Of a DNA stretch of 64,000 bases, positions 44,905 through 54,041 are shown piece after piece. Source of the DNA: Candidatus Neomarinimicrobiota bacterium (GTDB lineage Bacteria; Fidelibacterota; Marinisomatia; Marinisomatales; TCS55); assembly GCA_018651745.1 (NCBI GenBank), contig JABIDL010000022.1, forward strand, positions 43,294-107,293, read 5' to 3'. The notes beneath the pieces were generated by a model. The model was not told the DNA's origin and made no database searches. It was given only the letters and a program-made list of their open reading frames with translations. The translations under genes and the position numbers were made by a program. Each line of letters starts with the position of its first letter. Positions within the stretch are counted from its first letter, which is position 1.

Positions 44905-45659
44905 ATGAGATCAAAAGCCGGGAAGATATGAACTTCTCCGCCAAACGGATATTCGCCATAAATCAATTTATAACCGCATAAAATCCGAAATCCCGAGTGA
45001 CGAACCCATTCAATTTGCGATGTGTTTTCAAATGCAAATTCCCCTAGTGCGCCTGGCATTAAAAACGCTTCACCGCTTACAATATATCCCCAATGTTTGT
45101 TTATTCTGGAATGGATGGATGATCCCATTTTGATAACAACATCGGTATAATACACGGCAAGGCGTGGAAAAATAAACGGCAAATCGATAGTGGATTCCTT
45201 TGCCAATTCATTTGCGCCAATAGCAATACCCAACTCCGCGCTTCCAGTAAAGTGTACGTCCTCCATTATTTTGCGGGTGGCGATTACCGAATTCCAAATT
45301 GAAACCATATGGTGAATCTCAAATTCCGGTGAAATGAGGGCAAACATGTCCGGTCCGCCGAGTTCCATTCCAAGCGGGCTTTGCAACCATTTAAACAACG
45401 GCGTCGGATAATACATGCTGTGACGTGTGGAAATGTCCCAATTAGATTTGCGCCATCGCAGTTTTTTATAAGAAATATTTGGCATTTTTATGTTTAATAA
45501 TTTATAGGTGGAAACCTCTCTCCCGCTTCCAAGCCCGTAACGTATTGGTTTTACTATTCCAATTTCCCACTTGCCTTTTTCAAGAGGGACTGCAGATTCC
45601 ATTGCACAAAGTTGTAATCCTACTACAACAAAAACGAAACGGATAATGATGTGTTTCAT
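44892..45659 (-). CDS. Exported barrel-like protein, unknown
   Basis: The start at 45659 is preferred because the resulting 255-residue protein begins with a signal peptide (MKHIIIRFVFVVVGLQLCAMES) and gives a 4-base ATGA overlap with the preceding gene; an upstream ATG at 45746 lies inside that gene. The mature sequence shows beta-rich segments such as WDISTRHSMYYPTPLFKWL, GSAELGIAIGANELAKES and HWGYIVSGEAFLMPGAL, like an outer-membrane barrel. No enzymatic motif is seen. It is cotranslated between an endonuclease-like lipoprotein and the 370-residue barrel gene. Confidence 0.6.
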   Translation of the reverse strand: MKHIIIRFVFVVVGLQLCAMESAVPLEKGKWEIGIVKPIRYGLGSGREVSTYKLLNIKMPNISYKKLRWRKSNWDISTRHSMYYPTPLFKWLQSPLGMELGGPDMFALISPEFEIHHMVSIWNSVIATRKIMEDVHFTGSAELGIAIGANELAKESTIDLPFIFPRLAVYYTDVVIKMGSSIHSRINKHWGYIVSGEAFLMPGALGEFAFENTSQIEWVRHSGFRILCGYKLIYGEYPFGGEVHIFPAFDLIWSK

Positions 45660-46780
45660 TGAGAAAAATTCAACGTTGCGGAAACTGGCATATGGTCCGA
45701 CCAATTGCTTGCATCTTGGTGGGTGGAATCTGAATTTGTATTCCACGTTAGATTGGTGAATATATAATCAAGTTTACGGTCAGCGGTTACATCGCCCGTA
45801 CTTGGTGCATGAGTAAAATAATTGGATTCGTTAGCCGAATAATTTGTCAAAGATACCGCCGGAGTATAAGAATCATACAGTGCCTGAAGTAGTGTTGGCT
45901 CATTTATAAAATTGTTAAAATAGCTCCCATCCTTGTGCGGGCCTCCATCTGCATCGGAGTGAAAGGATTCACCGGAACAAATGTCGGCCATGCAAAAGTC
46001 TATGGAAGTTGCGCCCGGTGGTAGGGCGTTCAAATCTCCGCCCGTCACAAATTTTGCACCCGCATCATCCAAGTCTTTTAAAGTTTGTATGTAGGTGTCC
46101 ACATGTTTCTGTTTGGTGTCATCGGTGGCAAACGCTGTAGCATGAATATTCACAGCATAGAATTCGGTCTGATTGGGAACGGCTACTTTTGCCTTTAATA
46201 TATTCCTCCGCAAATAAAAATACTGTGTCAGCGCATCTTGATCTTCTCTCAGCGGAAGCTTGATTCGTTCTGCGTCTGACAATTCCCATTTGGATAAAAT
46301 CACATTTCCGAAATCCATTCGCCCAATTCCGTCACTTGGAATAACTTGGGCTTTCCATACCGAAGCATAAGCGCCGTAATTCAAATTTGTGTTATCCAGA
46401 ATCCACTGAACCTGATCAATGTAAGCTGATCGTTTGGATTGGCGATCCACTTCCTGTAATAAAACTATGTCCGGATCAGATAAATTTATTTTTGCGGCGA
46501 CACCTTCTAAATTAGCTTCTATTTCTCCTGATGTAAAAACGACTCTGTCCCCGCAGGCATCTCCGAAAAATGGAAGGCGCCCTGCGCCGAATCGGATATT
46601 CCAAGTCATAACATTTATTTCAAAAGGATCCGTTGTATAATCTACGTTTTGAATATTGGCAGCTTCATAATAAAGCGCATCTTCCGAATCACCAAAGGTT
46701 GTCACCAATGGTTCGCAGGAAAATAATATTGCCACCGCTAAGAGGTTGAAATACCTTAAACGATCTTTAATAAATATCAT
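45656..46780 (-). CDS. Endonuclease/exonuclease/phosphatase-family lipoprotein
   Basis: The 374-residue protein has a lipoprotein signal (YFNLLAVAILFSC, Cys at about 22). The EEP fold follows with INVMTWNIRFGAGRLPFF, DIVLLQEVDRQS (catalytic Glu), FGNVILSKWELS, AVNIHATAFATDD, VTGGDLNALPP (DxN), KLDYIFTNLTWN and SDHMPVSATL (catalytic His). Such enzymes cleave phosphodiesters in nucleic acids or phospholipids. Export to the cell envelope argues for a lipid or extracellular DNA target. It heads the operon that leads to the barrel and ABC genes. Confidence 0.85.
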   Translation of the reverse strand: MIFIKDRLRYFNLLAVAILFSCEPLVTTFGDSEDALYYEAANIQNVDYTTDPFEINVMTWNIRFGAGRLPFFGDACGDRVVFTSGEIEANLEGVAAKINLSDPDIVLLQEVDRQSKRSAYIDQVQWILDNTNLNYGAYASVWKAQVIPSDGIGRMDFGNVILSKWELSDAERIKLPLREDQDALTQYFYLRRNILKAKVAVPNQTEFYAVNIHATAFATDDTKQKHVDTYIQTLKDLDDAGAKFVTGGDLNALPPGATSIDFCMADICSGESFHSDADGGPHKDGSYFNNFINEPTLLQALYDSYTPAVSLTNYSANESNYFTHAPSTGDVTADRKLDYIFTNLTWNTNSDSTHQDASNWSDHMPVSATLNFSQ

Positions 46781-46826
46781 GAAATAAATTACATCTTTAT
46801 TAACGCGTCGGCAAAGGCTACTACAC

Positions 46827-47936
46827 TTAGCGTTCTACACCTGTTATCGGCACCACAACGGTTGATCTCTCTTGAATCCAACCAGATTGCAAAAGCTTTT
46901 TCAGCCCAAGCCATACAACGCCTGCTTCTAGTGAGGCATTGATTCCTGTTCTTGCATTAATTTCTGATGTCGCATCTTCAATATCTGCCTCGTCAACTGA
47001 AACGGCAGTCCCTCCGCTTTCGTTCAATATATTCAGCATCCATGCGCCACCGATTGGTCCCGGAACATTTAATCCCAGAGCCTGCGTAGAATCTGAATCC
47101 CAAAATTTTGTATCCATTTTTTCGTTTTCAAATGCAGTAACTACCGGCGCGCATGCTGAGGATTGAATTGATGCCATTCTTGGTAAATTGCCTTCTACCC
47201 AACCCAGCCATTTCATTTCATTGAATGCTTTCCACATACCAATTAGCCCCGTGCCGCCTCCGGTCGGGTAAATCACCACACCCGGGTATTTCCACCCAAG
47301 TTGTTCAACAATTTCGTACCCCATGGTTTTTTTGCCTTCCACTCGGAACGGTTCTTTAAGGGTTGAAATGTCAAACCAATGTTTCTGTTTATTAATTAAC
47401 ATTTCTTTTCCCGCTTCCGCAATGGTTCCCCCTTTTAAATAAACGGATGCGTGATACTTTTCTGTCTCTTTAACAAAACTGCTCGGGATGGATTCCGGAA
47501 GGAATACATGACATTCAATGCCGGCCTTTTCACAATACGCTGCTGCAGCTATTCCTGCATTACCAGCTGATGGCAGGCAAATAGCTTTTACGCCTTGTTC
47601 TTTTGCCATCGATATCGCCAAAGCCATGCCGCGGTCTTTGAAGGATCCAGTAGGGTTTTTAGTTTCGTCCTTTATATATAAGGACACATTCCATTCATTT
47701 TCGATTGAAACTAATGAAGTAAATCCCTCTCCAAGAGTCATGGTATTTTTTTCTTTGATTTCGGGCAAAACAGCTCCGTACCTCCATAGAGAAAAGTCGG
47801 TTTCTTCAATGACATTCTGCTGATTCATCGGTGGCCAGTCAAAAATTACCTTTAATGGTTTTCCACATGTACAAAGGTTTATCGGATGATCAGATAGCTG
47901 AACCTGAGATTTACAATTAGTGCAAATATAATCCAT
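46827..47936 (-). CDS. thrC: Threonine synthase
   Basis: The 369-residue protein has an N-terminal zinc-ribbon-like start (YICTNCKSQVQLS, CTCGKPL). The PLP-dependent fold II domain follows with TLGEGFTSLV, KDETKNPTGSFKDRGMALAIS (PLP-Lys in SFKDRG), CLPSAGNAGIAAAAYCEKAG and PTGGGTGLIGMW (phosphate loop). It catalyses O-phosphohomoserine to threonine. There are 7 bases between it and the DUF1028 gene downstream on this strand (stop 47944), so they may be co-transcribed. Homoserine kinase is not in the window. Confidence 0.88.
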   Translation of the reverse strand: MDYICTNCKSQVQLSDHPINLCTCGKPLKVIFDWPPMNQQNVIEETDFSLWRYGAVLPEIKEKNTMTLGEGFTSLVSIENEWNVSLYIKDETKNPTGSFKDRGMALAISMAKEQGVKAICLPSAGNAGIAAAAYCEKAGIECHVFLPESIPSSFVKETEKYHASVYLKGGTIAEAGKEMLINKQKHWFDISTLKEPFRVEGKKTMGYEIVEQLGWKYPGVVIYPTGGGTGLIGMWKAFNEMKWLGWVEGNLPRMASIQSSACAPVVTAFENEKMDTKFWDSDSTQALGLNVPGPIGGAWMLNILNESGGTAVSVDEADIEDATSEINARTGINASLEAGVVWLGLKKLLQSGWIQERSTVVVPITGVER

Positions 47937-47943
47937 TGATGAA

Positions 47944-48921
47944 CTATTGACTCATGATCAATTTTAAAGTTTGGTCGTCAAGCGGAAGAAATCCTGACTT
48001 CGCTACAGCAGGTGTCATTGTTTTCAGATTAGGATTCCGCTCAAAGACGTCCTTAAATAATGGAAGTGCTTTTTCCATTTCACCTGTGCTGGCCAATGTT
48101 ACCGCTGTCCAATAAGGCAACTCCGGATTTTCCGGATAAGCAGCTGCTGCTGCGTTGTATTCTTTAAGCGCAGCTTCCATGTTTTTTTCTGATAGAAAAA
48201 GATCTCCCTTATTGGCATGCTCATAGGCGCGATGAATTTGAATTAACCGGCGGAGTTGAATGAGTGGCTCTGGGTGATCTTCTATCCGCAATTCAAGTGA
48301 AATATCTTTCCACAAAACCCCGGTTGGTTCACCGGTTACAATTAACATGGCTGCTGATTGTCTGCCGCGCAAATCCCCACCTTCTCGCTCGGCGGCTTCT
48401 AGAGATTGCATCATTCTCTCAGCCAAATCCCCTTCCGCTGACTCAAATGCTTCTGCCATTGCAGACCAAACGGTTGGTTTAGCCATGATATTCGCTTGAA
48501 CTGTGTAATTTTTCCCTTTTTGAAACCCGGCAAAATCCATACAGTTTGACCCGGTATGCGAAGCAACGTTGCCTTGAAAATCTACCATACCAACTTGCCG
48601 GTACTTTGCACCCTCATCCTGAGCCAACAAAATGTCCAAGGACTCCTGAGCTGTTTTCCCTTCTTCCATAAGCAGAAGGCCTTCCGGTCCATACTCAATT
48701 TTCGCAAGAGATTGAGTGGCAACAGCTCCAACACCTGCCTTCGCCCAAGGGACCACAGACCCCACAGAAAACCAATGGCTTTGAACGGCTACGCCCAATT
48801 CCTTTGTTTCTGGATCTAAAGCTACGATGGAATAGGTCGAAATGGGACGATGTAAACTACCCTGCCCATATGATACGACTGTCAGGACAATCAGTAAAAA
48901 CCAAGTTAAATTGTTCTTCAT
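47944..48921 (-). CDS. Exported DUF1028-family protein with TPR-like C-terminus
   Basis: The start at 48921 follows a perfect AAGGAGGTATCC, giving 325 residues with a signal peptide (LTWFLLIVLTVVSYG). The N-terminal Ntn-hydrolase-like DUF1028 domain reads HRPISTYSIVALDPETKELGVAVQSHWFSVGSVVPWAKAGVGAVATQSLAKI, followed by MDFAGFQKGKNYTVQANIMA and LRGRQSAAMLIV. Residues about 235-300 form one or two TPR-like helical pairs (HANKGDLFLSEKNMEAALKEYNAAAAAYPEN). DUF1028 proteins are thought to be N-terminal nucleophile amidases, but that needs an exposed nucleophile after processing. The substrate is unknown. Confidence 0.8.
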   Translation of the reverse strand: MKNNLTWFLLIVLTVVSYGQGSLHRPISTYSIVALDPETKELGVAVQSHWFSVGSVVPWAKAGVGAVATQSLAKIEYGPEGLLLMEEGKTAQESLDILLAQDEGAKYRQVGMVDFQGNVASHTGSNCMDFAGFQKGKNYTVQANIMAKPTVWSAMAEAFESAEGDLAERMMQSLEAAEREGGDLRGRQSAAMLIVTGEPTGVLWKDISLELRIEDHPEPLIQLRRLIQIHRAYEHANKGDLFLSEKNMEAALKEYNAAAAAYPENPELPYWTAVTLASTGEMEKALPLFKDVFERNPNLKTMTPAVAKSGFLPLDDQTLKLIMSQ

Positions 48922-49044
48922 GGATACCTCCTTAATTATTTTGATCGTCATTGGTGCGTCGAATTTGAACCTAATCTTCCGAATATTCAACAAAATCGGG
49001 AAATCCGATTGGAACTATCTTCTTAACAATCCTACTTTCGACTC

Positions 49045-50241
49045 GTGTTCAAATCTATTGCAGAGATAAGTCTCATTCAGTTGAAAAAAGGTTCATCAGA
49101 ACTGTATCGCGCTGGGATGCCAAAAATTTCCGGTTCCGATATTCATAAAATTGAAGGAAATCCAAATTCGGGAGATATTGTTGTTGTATCTGATAGCAAC
49201 GGAAAATCTATTGGCTGGGGGCCATACAACGCTGAAGGCTTTACTCCCGTTAGACTGCTTGCAATGGAATCGGAAAATTTGGACGGGTTTGATTTAGAGC
49301 ATTTGCTGGATATCCGAATTTCGGAAGCAGCCTCCTTACGACAAATAATGAGACTTCCATCGCAAAACACAAATGCTTATCGGCTTATCAATAGCGAGGG
49401 CGATCGCCTTTCGGGATTAATCGTTGATGTATATGGAAATGTAGTTGTCATTTTTTCGGAAGCAAGTTGGACGGAAATCCACAGAAAAACCATTGAAAAT
49501 GCCATTCAAAAACACCTAAAACCTGAAATGATCATTTGGCGACCAATGGCTGGAGAACTTATTCAGGATGGTTGGGAATCGTTTAACCAAAATGAAAATG
49601 GTCATTTTGAAGGTGTCATTATTAAAGAGCTTGGGCTCAATTATAAAGTTGCGCTTGGTTCGGGACAAAAAACAGGATATTACTGCGATCACCGAGAAAA
49701 CAGGGCGCTGATACGTGAGTTGGCCAGGGGACGGCGAGTGATGGACGCCTTCTGCTACACAGGTGGTTTTGCTTTAAATGCTTCCATAGGCGGCGCTCAA
49801 AAGGTGGTTGGTATTGACTCGTCAGAATCTGCAATTGAACTTGCTCAGGAAAACGCAAGGCTCAATCAAATAAATGATGTCAGCTTTAACCGAATGGAGG
49901 CGCTTACTGCGCTCAATGGAGCGCATGGATTTGATCTCATTATTCTTGACCCTCCAAAACTCGCACCCAGCGTTAAAGAGCTGGATGCTGCCATTTCCCA
50001 TTATAAACATTTGAACCGTGAGGCAATTAAAGCGCTCCCAACTGATGGATTATTATTTACCGCCTCATGTTCTGCCGCGCTTGGAATGGATAGGTTTACA
50101 GAAGTCCTAAGGCAGGCTGCGAATGAGGCTGAGCGTAGGATTTCCATATTAAAATCATCGGGCACCGGGCCGGATTATCCCACACATCCATCTTATCCAG
50201 AAGGAAATTATCTTACCTGTCTTTTGGTCTGCGTTTTATAA
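49045..50241 (+). CDS. Class I SAM rRNA (cytosine-5) methyltransferase, RlmI/RlmK type
   Basis: The 398-residue protein begins with GTG at 49045. An N-terminal PUA domain (residues about 14-80: LIQLKKGSSELYRAGMPKISGSDI) is followed by a Rossmann domain, KVALGSGQKTGYYCDHRENR, RVMDAFCYTGGFALNASIGGAQKVVGIDSSE, FDLIILDPPKLAPSVKEL (motif IV) and LLFTASCSAALGMDRF (motif VI cysteine). It belongs to the same family as RlmI, which methylates C1962 of 23S rRNA. Target site here is inferred by family only. Confidence 0.85.
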   Translation: MFKSIAEISLIQLKKGSSELYRAGMPKISGSDIHKIEGNPNSGDIVVVSDSNGKSIGWGPYNAEGFTPVRLLAMESENLDGFDLEHLLDIRISEAASLRQIMRLPSQNTNAYRLINSEGDRLSGLIVDVYGNVVVIFSEASWTEIHRKTIENAIQKHLKPEMIIWRPMAGELIQDGWESFNQNENGHFEGVIIKELGLNYKVALGSGQKTGYYCDHRENRALIRELARGRRVMDAFCYTGGFALNASIGGAQKVVGIDSSESAIELAQENARLNQINDVSFNRMEALTALNGAHGFDLIILDPPKLAPSVKELDAAISHYKHLNREAIKALPTDGLLFTASCSAALGMDRFTEVLRQAANEAERRISILKSSGTGPDYPTHPSYPEGNYLTCLLVCVL

Positions 50242-50591
50242 TGGATTAAAATCCGGGGCTTCGGCTATTACCTGTTTCAATTGAAAATGAAAATTTGATC
50301 ACTCTATGAGAATAGATGTGAGAGAGAACGTAAAACGACTGAAACAACAAAAAGTCACCCTTCGGAAATCTCCCCCGAGGAGTCCGAAGGTATTTCAACT
50401 AAAATAGGCACTTCAAATAAATCATGGAATGAAATCACAGAAAACAAAGACTTACTTTATGTTCCGCCGAAGTTTTACTTCATATGATGACAAACTTTAA
50501 CCAGATCGCTCTAAAACGATTGACTGTTAAATAAAAAGCCCTCCGCATGCGGAGGGCTTTTTATAGTTCGATAAATATGATTTAAGCGGGA
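50242..50591. other. Intergenic region with two hairpins
   Basis: Between the methyltransferase stop and the EF-hand gene stop. A stem-loop at 50359-50390 (ccttcgga / tccgaagg with inner pairing ctcc/ggag) and the terminator at 50533-50562 are seen. A 33-codon frame at about 50306 has no Shine-Dalgarno and is likely noise. No tRNA or longer gene was found. Confidence 0.4.
50533..50562 (-). terminator. Intrinsic terminator of the EF-hand/C2H2 gene
   Basis: An almost perfect palindrome, aaaaagccctccgc / gcggagggcttttt with ATGC centre, lies 30 bases past the stop at 50592. T-tracts exist on both strands. Confidence 0.88.
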
Positions 50592-51791
50592 TTAATTATC
50601 TCCGCCGTCGTGGCATGGTTCACCAATATCGAATGCACCGTTACCGTTGCAGTCGTCATAGGCCATACAGCCTTCGTCAGGTCCCGGAGGATTGTTTGGA
50701 TATTCAGCATTTGGGTCACACTCTTGTCCACCCATAGTATGTCCCATGTCCGCTGCGTGCTGGTCCATTTCTTCTGCAGTCCCAAAATCCATATCGCAGA
50801 TGGCACAATAGTAGCCATCTTGGGGTTCACCGGCACCTTCGTCGCCAGAATCCATCTCTTCCGTCATTTCTGATCCAGCAGCTTCGTGTTCGGATGGATC
50901 AACCACGCCGTCATTGTTGGTATCTACTTCGTTGTAGCCTTCCTCAAATTCGGCATCATCGTATTCCGGATCATGTTCCTGGAACCAAGCTCTTGCCTCT
51001 TCCATGTCAACTTCTCCGTTAGCGTCTGCATCTATTTCATCAAACGGCGGCGGCCCCGGATGAGCCATAAAACCAATCTCATCTAAAAGGTATCCGCAGT
51101 CAACGTTGGGGTCGTCCCACACTGCAAATTCATCTTCACCAATCCAATAGGTGTCGTGTCCTTCCGCCATCGCAATACAATTTTCTACGGTATGGTCTCC
51201 GTATTCCTCATATTCACCGCCATCATCAGCTGCCATATATTCAGCATGATCAACCGTACCATCATCGCCTGCAATTCTATCATATTCTTCATCGAAGTTT
51301 GGGTCATCACCAAAAAAAGCTCGGGCCTCTTCGCGGTCAATTGAACCATCACCATTGGTATCTACATCTTCAAACGGAGGGCCGTCATCAGCAGGGCCTT
51401 CTTCGGCATAATCACTGTCATCGTCAGGATCTTCTCCGGTATAATCGCCGCCGCCTTCACCGGGGTCCATATCTGTATCAAGGTGCCCCATGTCAGCTGC
51501 GTGTTGATCCATTTCTTCACCTGTGGCAAAATGCATATCACAGATTTGGCAATACCAATTAGCGGTGCCTTCAAAACATGGCTCGCCCAAATCAAAAACG
51601 CCATTCCCGTTACAGTCCGCATAATCGGCACAGCCTCCATCCGGGCCAGGATCGGCTACAGGATATTCAACATCTCCGCACGGGTCACCTGTGTCACCCA
51701 TGTCTGCCGGCATTCCGTCATCTTGGGCTGATAGATTTAATGTTAAAAGAAAAAAGGTTGATAGACATATACGATTGAGTTTCAGCATCAT
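50592..51791 (-). CDS. Secreted acidic EF-hand protein with two C2H2 zinc-finger motifs
   Basis: The 399-residue, strongly acidic protein has a signal peptide (residues 1-22, ending NLSAQ). Two Asp/Gly/Cys blocks lie near the ends (YPVADPGPDGGCADYADCNGNG and YPNNPPGPDEGCMAYDDCNGNG), each adjacent to a canonical C2H2 finger. Finger 1 uses Cys81, Cys84, His97 and His103; finger 2 uses Cys329, Cys332, His345 and His351, both C-x2-C-x12-H-x5-H with Tyr, Phe and Met at structural positions. Three EF-hand loops lie between (residues about 144-155, 254-265 and 290-301, as DTNGDGSIDREE). The two halves are arranged in mirror order. Ca2+ and Zn2+ binding are predicted. No enzymatic part is evident. 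Confidence 0.7.
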   Translation of the reverse strand: MMLKLNRICLSTFFLLTLNLSAQDDGMPADMGDTGDPCGDVEYPVADPGPDGGCADYADCNGNGVFDLGEPCFEGTANWYCQICDMHFATGEEMDQHAADMGHLDTDMDPGEGGGDYTGEDPDDDSDYAEEGPADDGPPFEDVDTNGDGSIDREEARAFFGDDPNFDEEYDRIAGDDGTVDHAEYMAADDGGEYEEYGDHTVENCIAMAEGHDTYWIGEDEFAVWDDPNVDCGYLLDEIGFMAHPGPPPFDEIDADANGEVDMEEARAWFQEHDPEYDDAEFEEGYNEVDTNNDGVVDPSEHEAAGSEMTEEMDSGDEGAGEPQDGYYCAICDMDFGTAEEMDQHAADMGHTMGGQECDPNAEYPNNPPGPDEGCMAYDDCNGNGAFDIGEPCHDGGDN

Positions 51792-51903
51792 GTGTTCACT
51801 CCTTTGTTTTTTTGGTTTCTATTGTCTTTCCCGAGGTAGAGGGATAATAGTGACTTTTTTACTTATAGTAAAGCAAAACTAACAACTATTTTAATTATCG
51901 GTA

Positions 51904-51947
51904 TGTGGTACAAATCACACAGAAATCTTTTGGTGATGCAACTCACA
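51904..51947. promoter_or_regulatory. Two CRP-like dyads upstream of the EF-hand/C2H2 gene
   Basis: TGTGG-N6-TCACA at 51904-51919 and GGTGA-N6-TCACA at 51932-51947 each match 9 of 10 CRP half-site bases and are 28 bases apart, centre to centre. They lie 113-156 bases upstream of the EF-hand gene start (51791) and just past the secretin stop at 51957. Confidence 0.45.
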
Positions 51948-51956
51948 CTTCCGATG

Positions 51957-54041
51957 TTATTTCAACAAATGAGATAATTCTGAAGTATTTCGGTTAAACA
52001 CCTCTTCGAAGGCGCCATAGTAATCATTGATCTCGTAAAAGTACTTGGCTGCATTGCGATCGACAATATGATAATTCTTCTCCAAAACATCCGGGGAAGG
52101 AAATAGAATTTCAATTCCAGGCTGAAAGTATTCCAAGTTGAGTGACAAATCCGGATTCAGCTCGAGAATTTTTTTAAGGATCAGCACTTCGTATAATTGA
52201 CGCTGATGCAACGGTTCGCCTATCAGAATGGTAAAAACATCATCCTGCGGTTTATCGCCCCGCACATTATATTTCTTTAGTGTTTGCTTGAATTCTGTTT
52301 CAATCGGCACATAGTCCGTTTGGGCAGTCGGCCGGACGAATGGTTTCTCAATTGTGGATTTTCCGCGGACCGTATAGCTTAATTTGAGAGGTTTATTTTT
52401 CGTCGCACTTTTGATATATGGGTTAAGCGGACGAATGGTAAATCCAGCGGGATCATCCGGAGCATCTAAAAAGAATAAAACTTTTTCCTGTTCTACAAAT
52501 TTATAATATTCCATTTTGCGAATAATCTCCCAAATCATCCGGCGAACCAAAATATCTTCACCTGGGATCCGTCCATCCAAAAAACTTTTGTACGGTTCGG
52601 TAACAGCAATCGTAGGATCCTTTTTTACTTCCTTCTTAATGGATGCAAGCAATTGATTAAAAATAGGACTTTCATGAATAAAACTAAGATCAAAAACATC
52701 GTTATGTTGAAGACGGTAGCTGTTCGGAAATGATTGATTCCCAAATGCATTGAACAACTCCGAATCTTGAGGTATAACTCGGCTGAAATTATTTTCCTTC
52801 TCCGTTATAATATGCGGTGTGATCACCACAATCACCTCTTTGCGTGTCTCTTGCTGGGTGGAAAATGTAAACAGCCGCCCTAAAAACGGGATATCCATTA
52901 AAATGGGGATTCCGCCTTCATTATCAGACATCTTCTTTGAAATGAGTCCGCCTATAATAAAAGGAGTGTTATTCGCCACTCTAACTATTGACTGTACCCT
53001 CCGATTATTAATAACAGGCGCTTCTAGAACGCCCGCGGCGGCCGATGTTCCAATCCGCTCTGCCGTTTCACTGATAATGGTCTCTACCTGAATCGTTATT
53101 CTCGTACCGGCTTGATTGATACGCGGTCTGAGATTCAGCACAATTCCGACCGGAATGTAATCCACCGATTTTTCTGAAGCGAAATCTGTGGACGTGGTGC
53201 GCACGATGGGAATTTGCTGACCGATCTGAATTCGCGCCTGCCGTCCATCCAATACCAACACCGAAGGTTTTGATAAAATTTCCCCTGCCTGAGAACTCAC
53301 TAGCGCATCAACCGATGCCTTAAAAGTTTCTGCGCTGCCAAATAAGGTTCTATCCATCACAATATTAAAAGGATTAATGGCGCCCGTTTCCGAGTCTGGC
53401 GGCGGAAAAGCCGCTGTATAGCCAGAGCCTTGTTTGCTGAAATCAATTCCAAGCTCATCAATTTTATCCGAATCCAATTCAATAACAAGCGCTTCCAATA
53501 AAATCTGTGAAGCGGGAACATCAATCTCATTTTGAAGAAATTCCATGAGTTCAGCTACGGGTTTAAAATTTCCAGGGTGGTATCCGATCAACAGGCGCTG
53601 CATGGGTTCGCCGGTAGTCATTTTCTCCATCGGAAGCCCACCCAAGTCGGCGCCTAAAGAAGATCCTTTTCTGGACTTGACTGATTTTTCTTTAAAGACC
53701 AAAGAAGTGGATTCCGTATCCGGAAGCTTGATAATCACCGGAAGCTGGGCACGTGTTATAGCTAAGGGATTTAAATTGGGTGTCTCTTTTGGAGTAAACT
53801 TGTAATCGCCGGCGACTTCTTTTGCACTGTTGGCATCAAACTCAATGACAGAGTATCCTATAGATTTCAGGATGGCAATTGCCCTATCTGTTTGAATGTA
53901 GCTGAGCTTTATCGTTTCAAAATCAAGATCCTTGAGCTTCATCCCTGCTGCAGCCGGGCGGGGCGTTTGGCCCATAGATACAGACGCGCATAACAGAATT
54001 GCTGTAACAAAAAATGCTGAAATTTTAAAACGCACCGTCAC
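51957..54041 (-). CDS. Orphan secretin-family outer-membrane protein with long C-terminal extension
   Basis: The 694-residue protein has a signal peptide (residues 1-24, ending VSMGQ) and an N-domain (about 40-180) of STN/N1 type (YIQTDRAIAILKSIGYSVIEF). The secretin core runs to about 420: EIDVPASQILLEALVIELD, LSKPSVLVLDGRQARIQIGQQIPIVRTTS, VDYIPVGIVLNLRPRI, VNNTPFIIGGLISKK, IPILMDIPFLGRLFTFSTQQETRKEVIVVITPHII. A further 250 residues after the core have no recognised domain. Secretins form outer-membrane pores for type II, III or IV systems. No other pilus or secretion genes occur nearby. The start overlaps the lipoprotein gene by 4 bases. Confidence 0.82.
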   Translation of the reverse strand: MTVRFKISAFFVTAILLCASVSMGQTPRPAAAGMKLKDLDFETIKLSYIQTDRAIAILKSIGYSVIEFDANSAKEVAGDYKFTPKETPNLNPLAITRAQLPVIIKLPDTESTSLVFKEKSVKSRKGSSLGADLGGLPMEKMTTGEPMQRLLIGYHPGNFKPVAELMEFLQNEIDVPASQILLEALVIELDSDKIDELGIDFSKQGSGYTAAFPPPDSETGAINPFNIVMDRTLFGSAETFKASVDALVSSQAGEILSKPSVLVLDGRQARIQIGQQIPIVRTTSTDFASEKSVDYIPVGIVLNLRPRINQAGTRITIQVETIISETAERIGTSAAAGVLEAPVINNRRVQSIVRVANNTPFIIGGLISKKMSDNEGGIPILMDIPFLGRLFTFSTQQETRKEVIVVITPHIITEKENNFSRVIPQDSELFNAFGNQSFPNSYRLQHNDVFDLSFIHESPIFNQLLASIKKEVKKDPTIAVTEPYKSFLDGRIPGEDILVRRMIWEIIRKMEYYKFVEQEKVLFFLDAPDDPAGFTIRPLNPYIKSATKNKPLKLSYTVRGKSTIEKPFVRPTAQTDYVPIETEFKQTLKKYNVRGDKPQDDVFTILIGEPLHQRQLYEVLILKKILELNPDLSLNLEYFQPGIEILFPSPDVLEKNYHIVDRNAAKYFYEINDYYGAFEEVFNRNTSELSHLLK

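Noticed and set aside
50306..50407. 33-codon frame in the 50242-50591 gap
   Set aside because: No ribosome site, no recognisable motif and it spans a stem-loop, so it is treated as chance.
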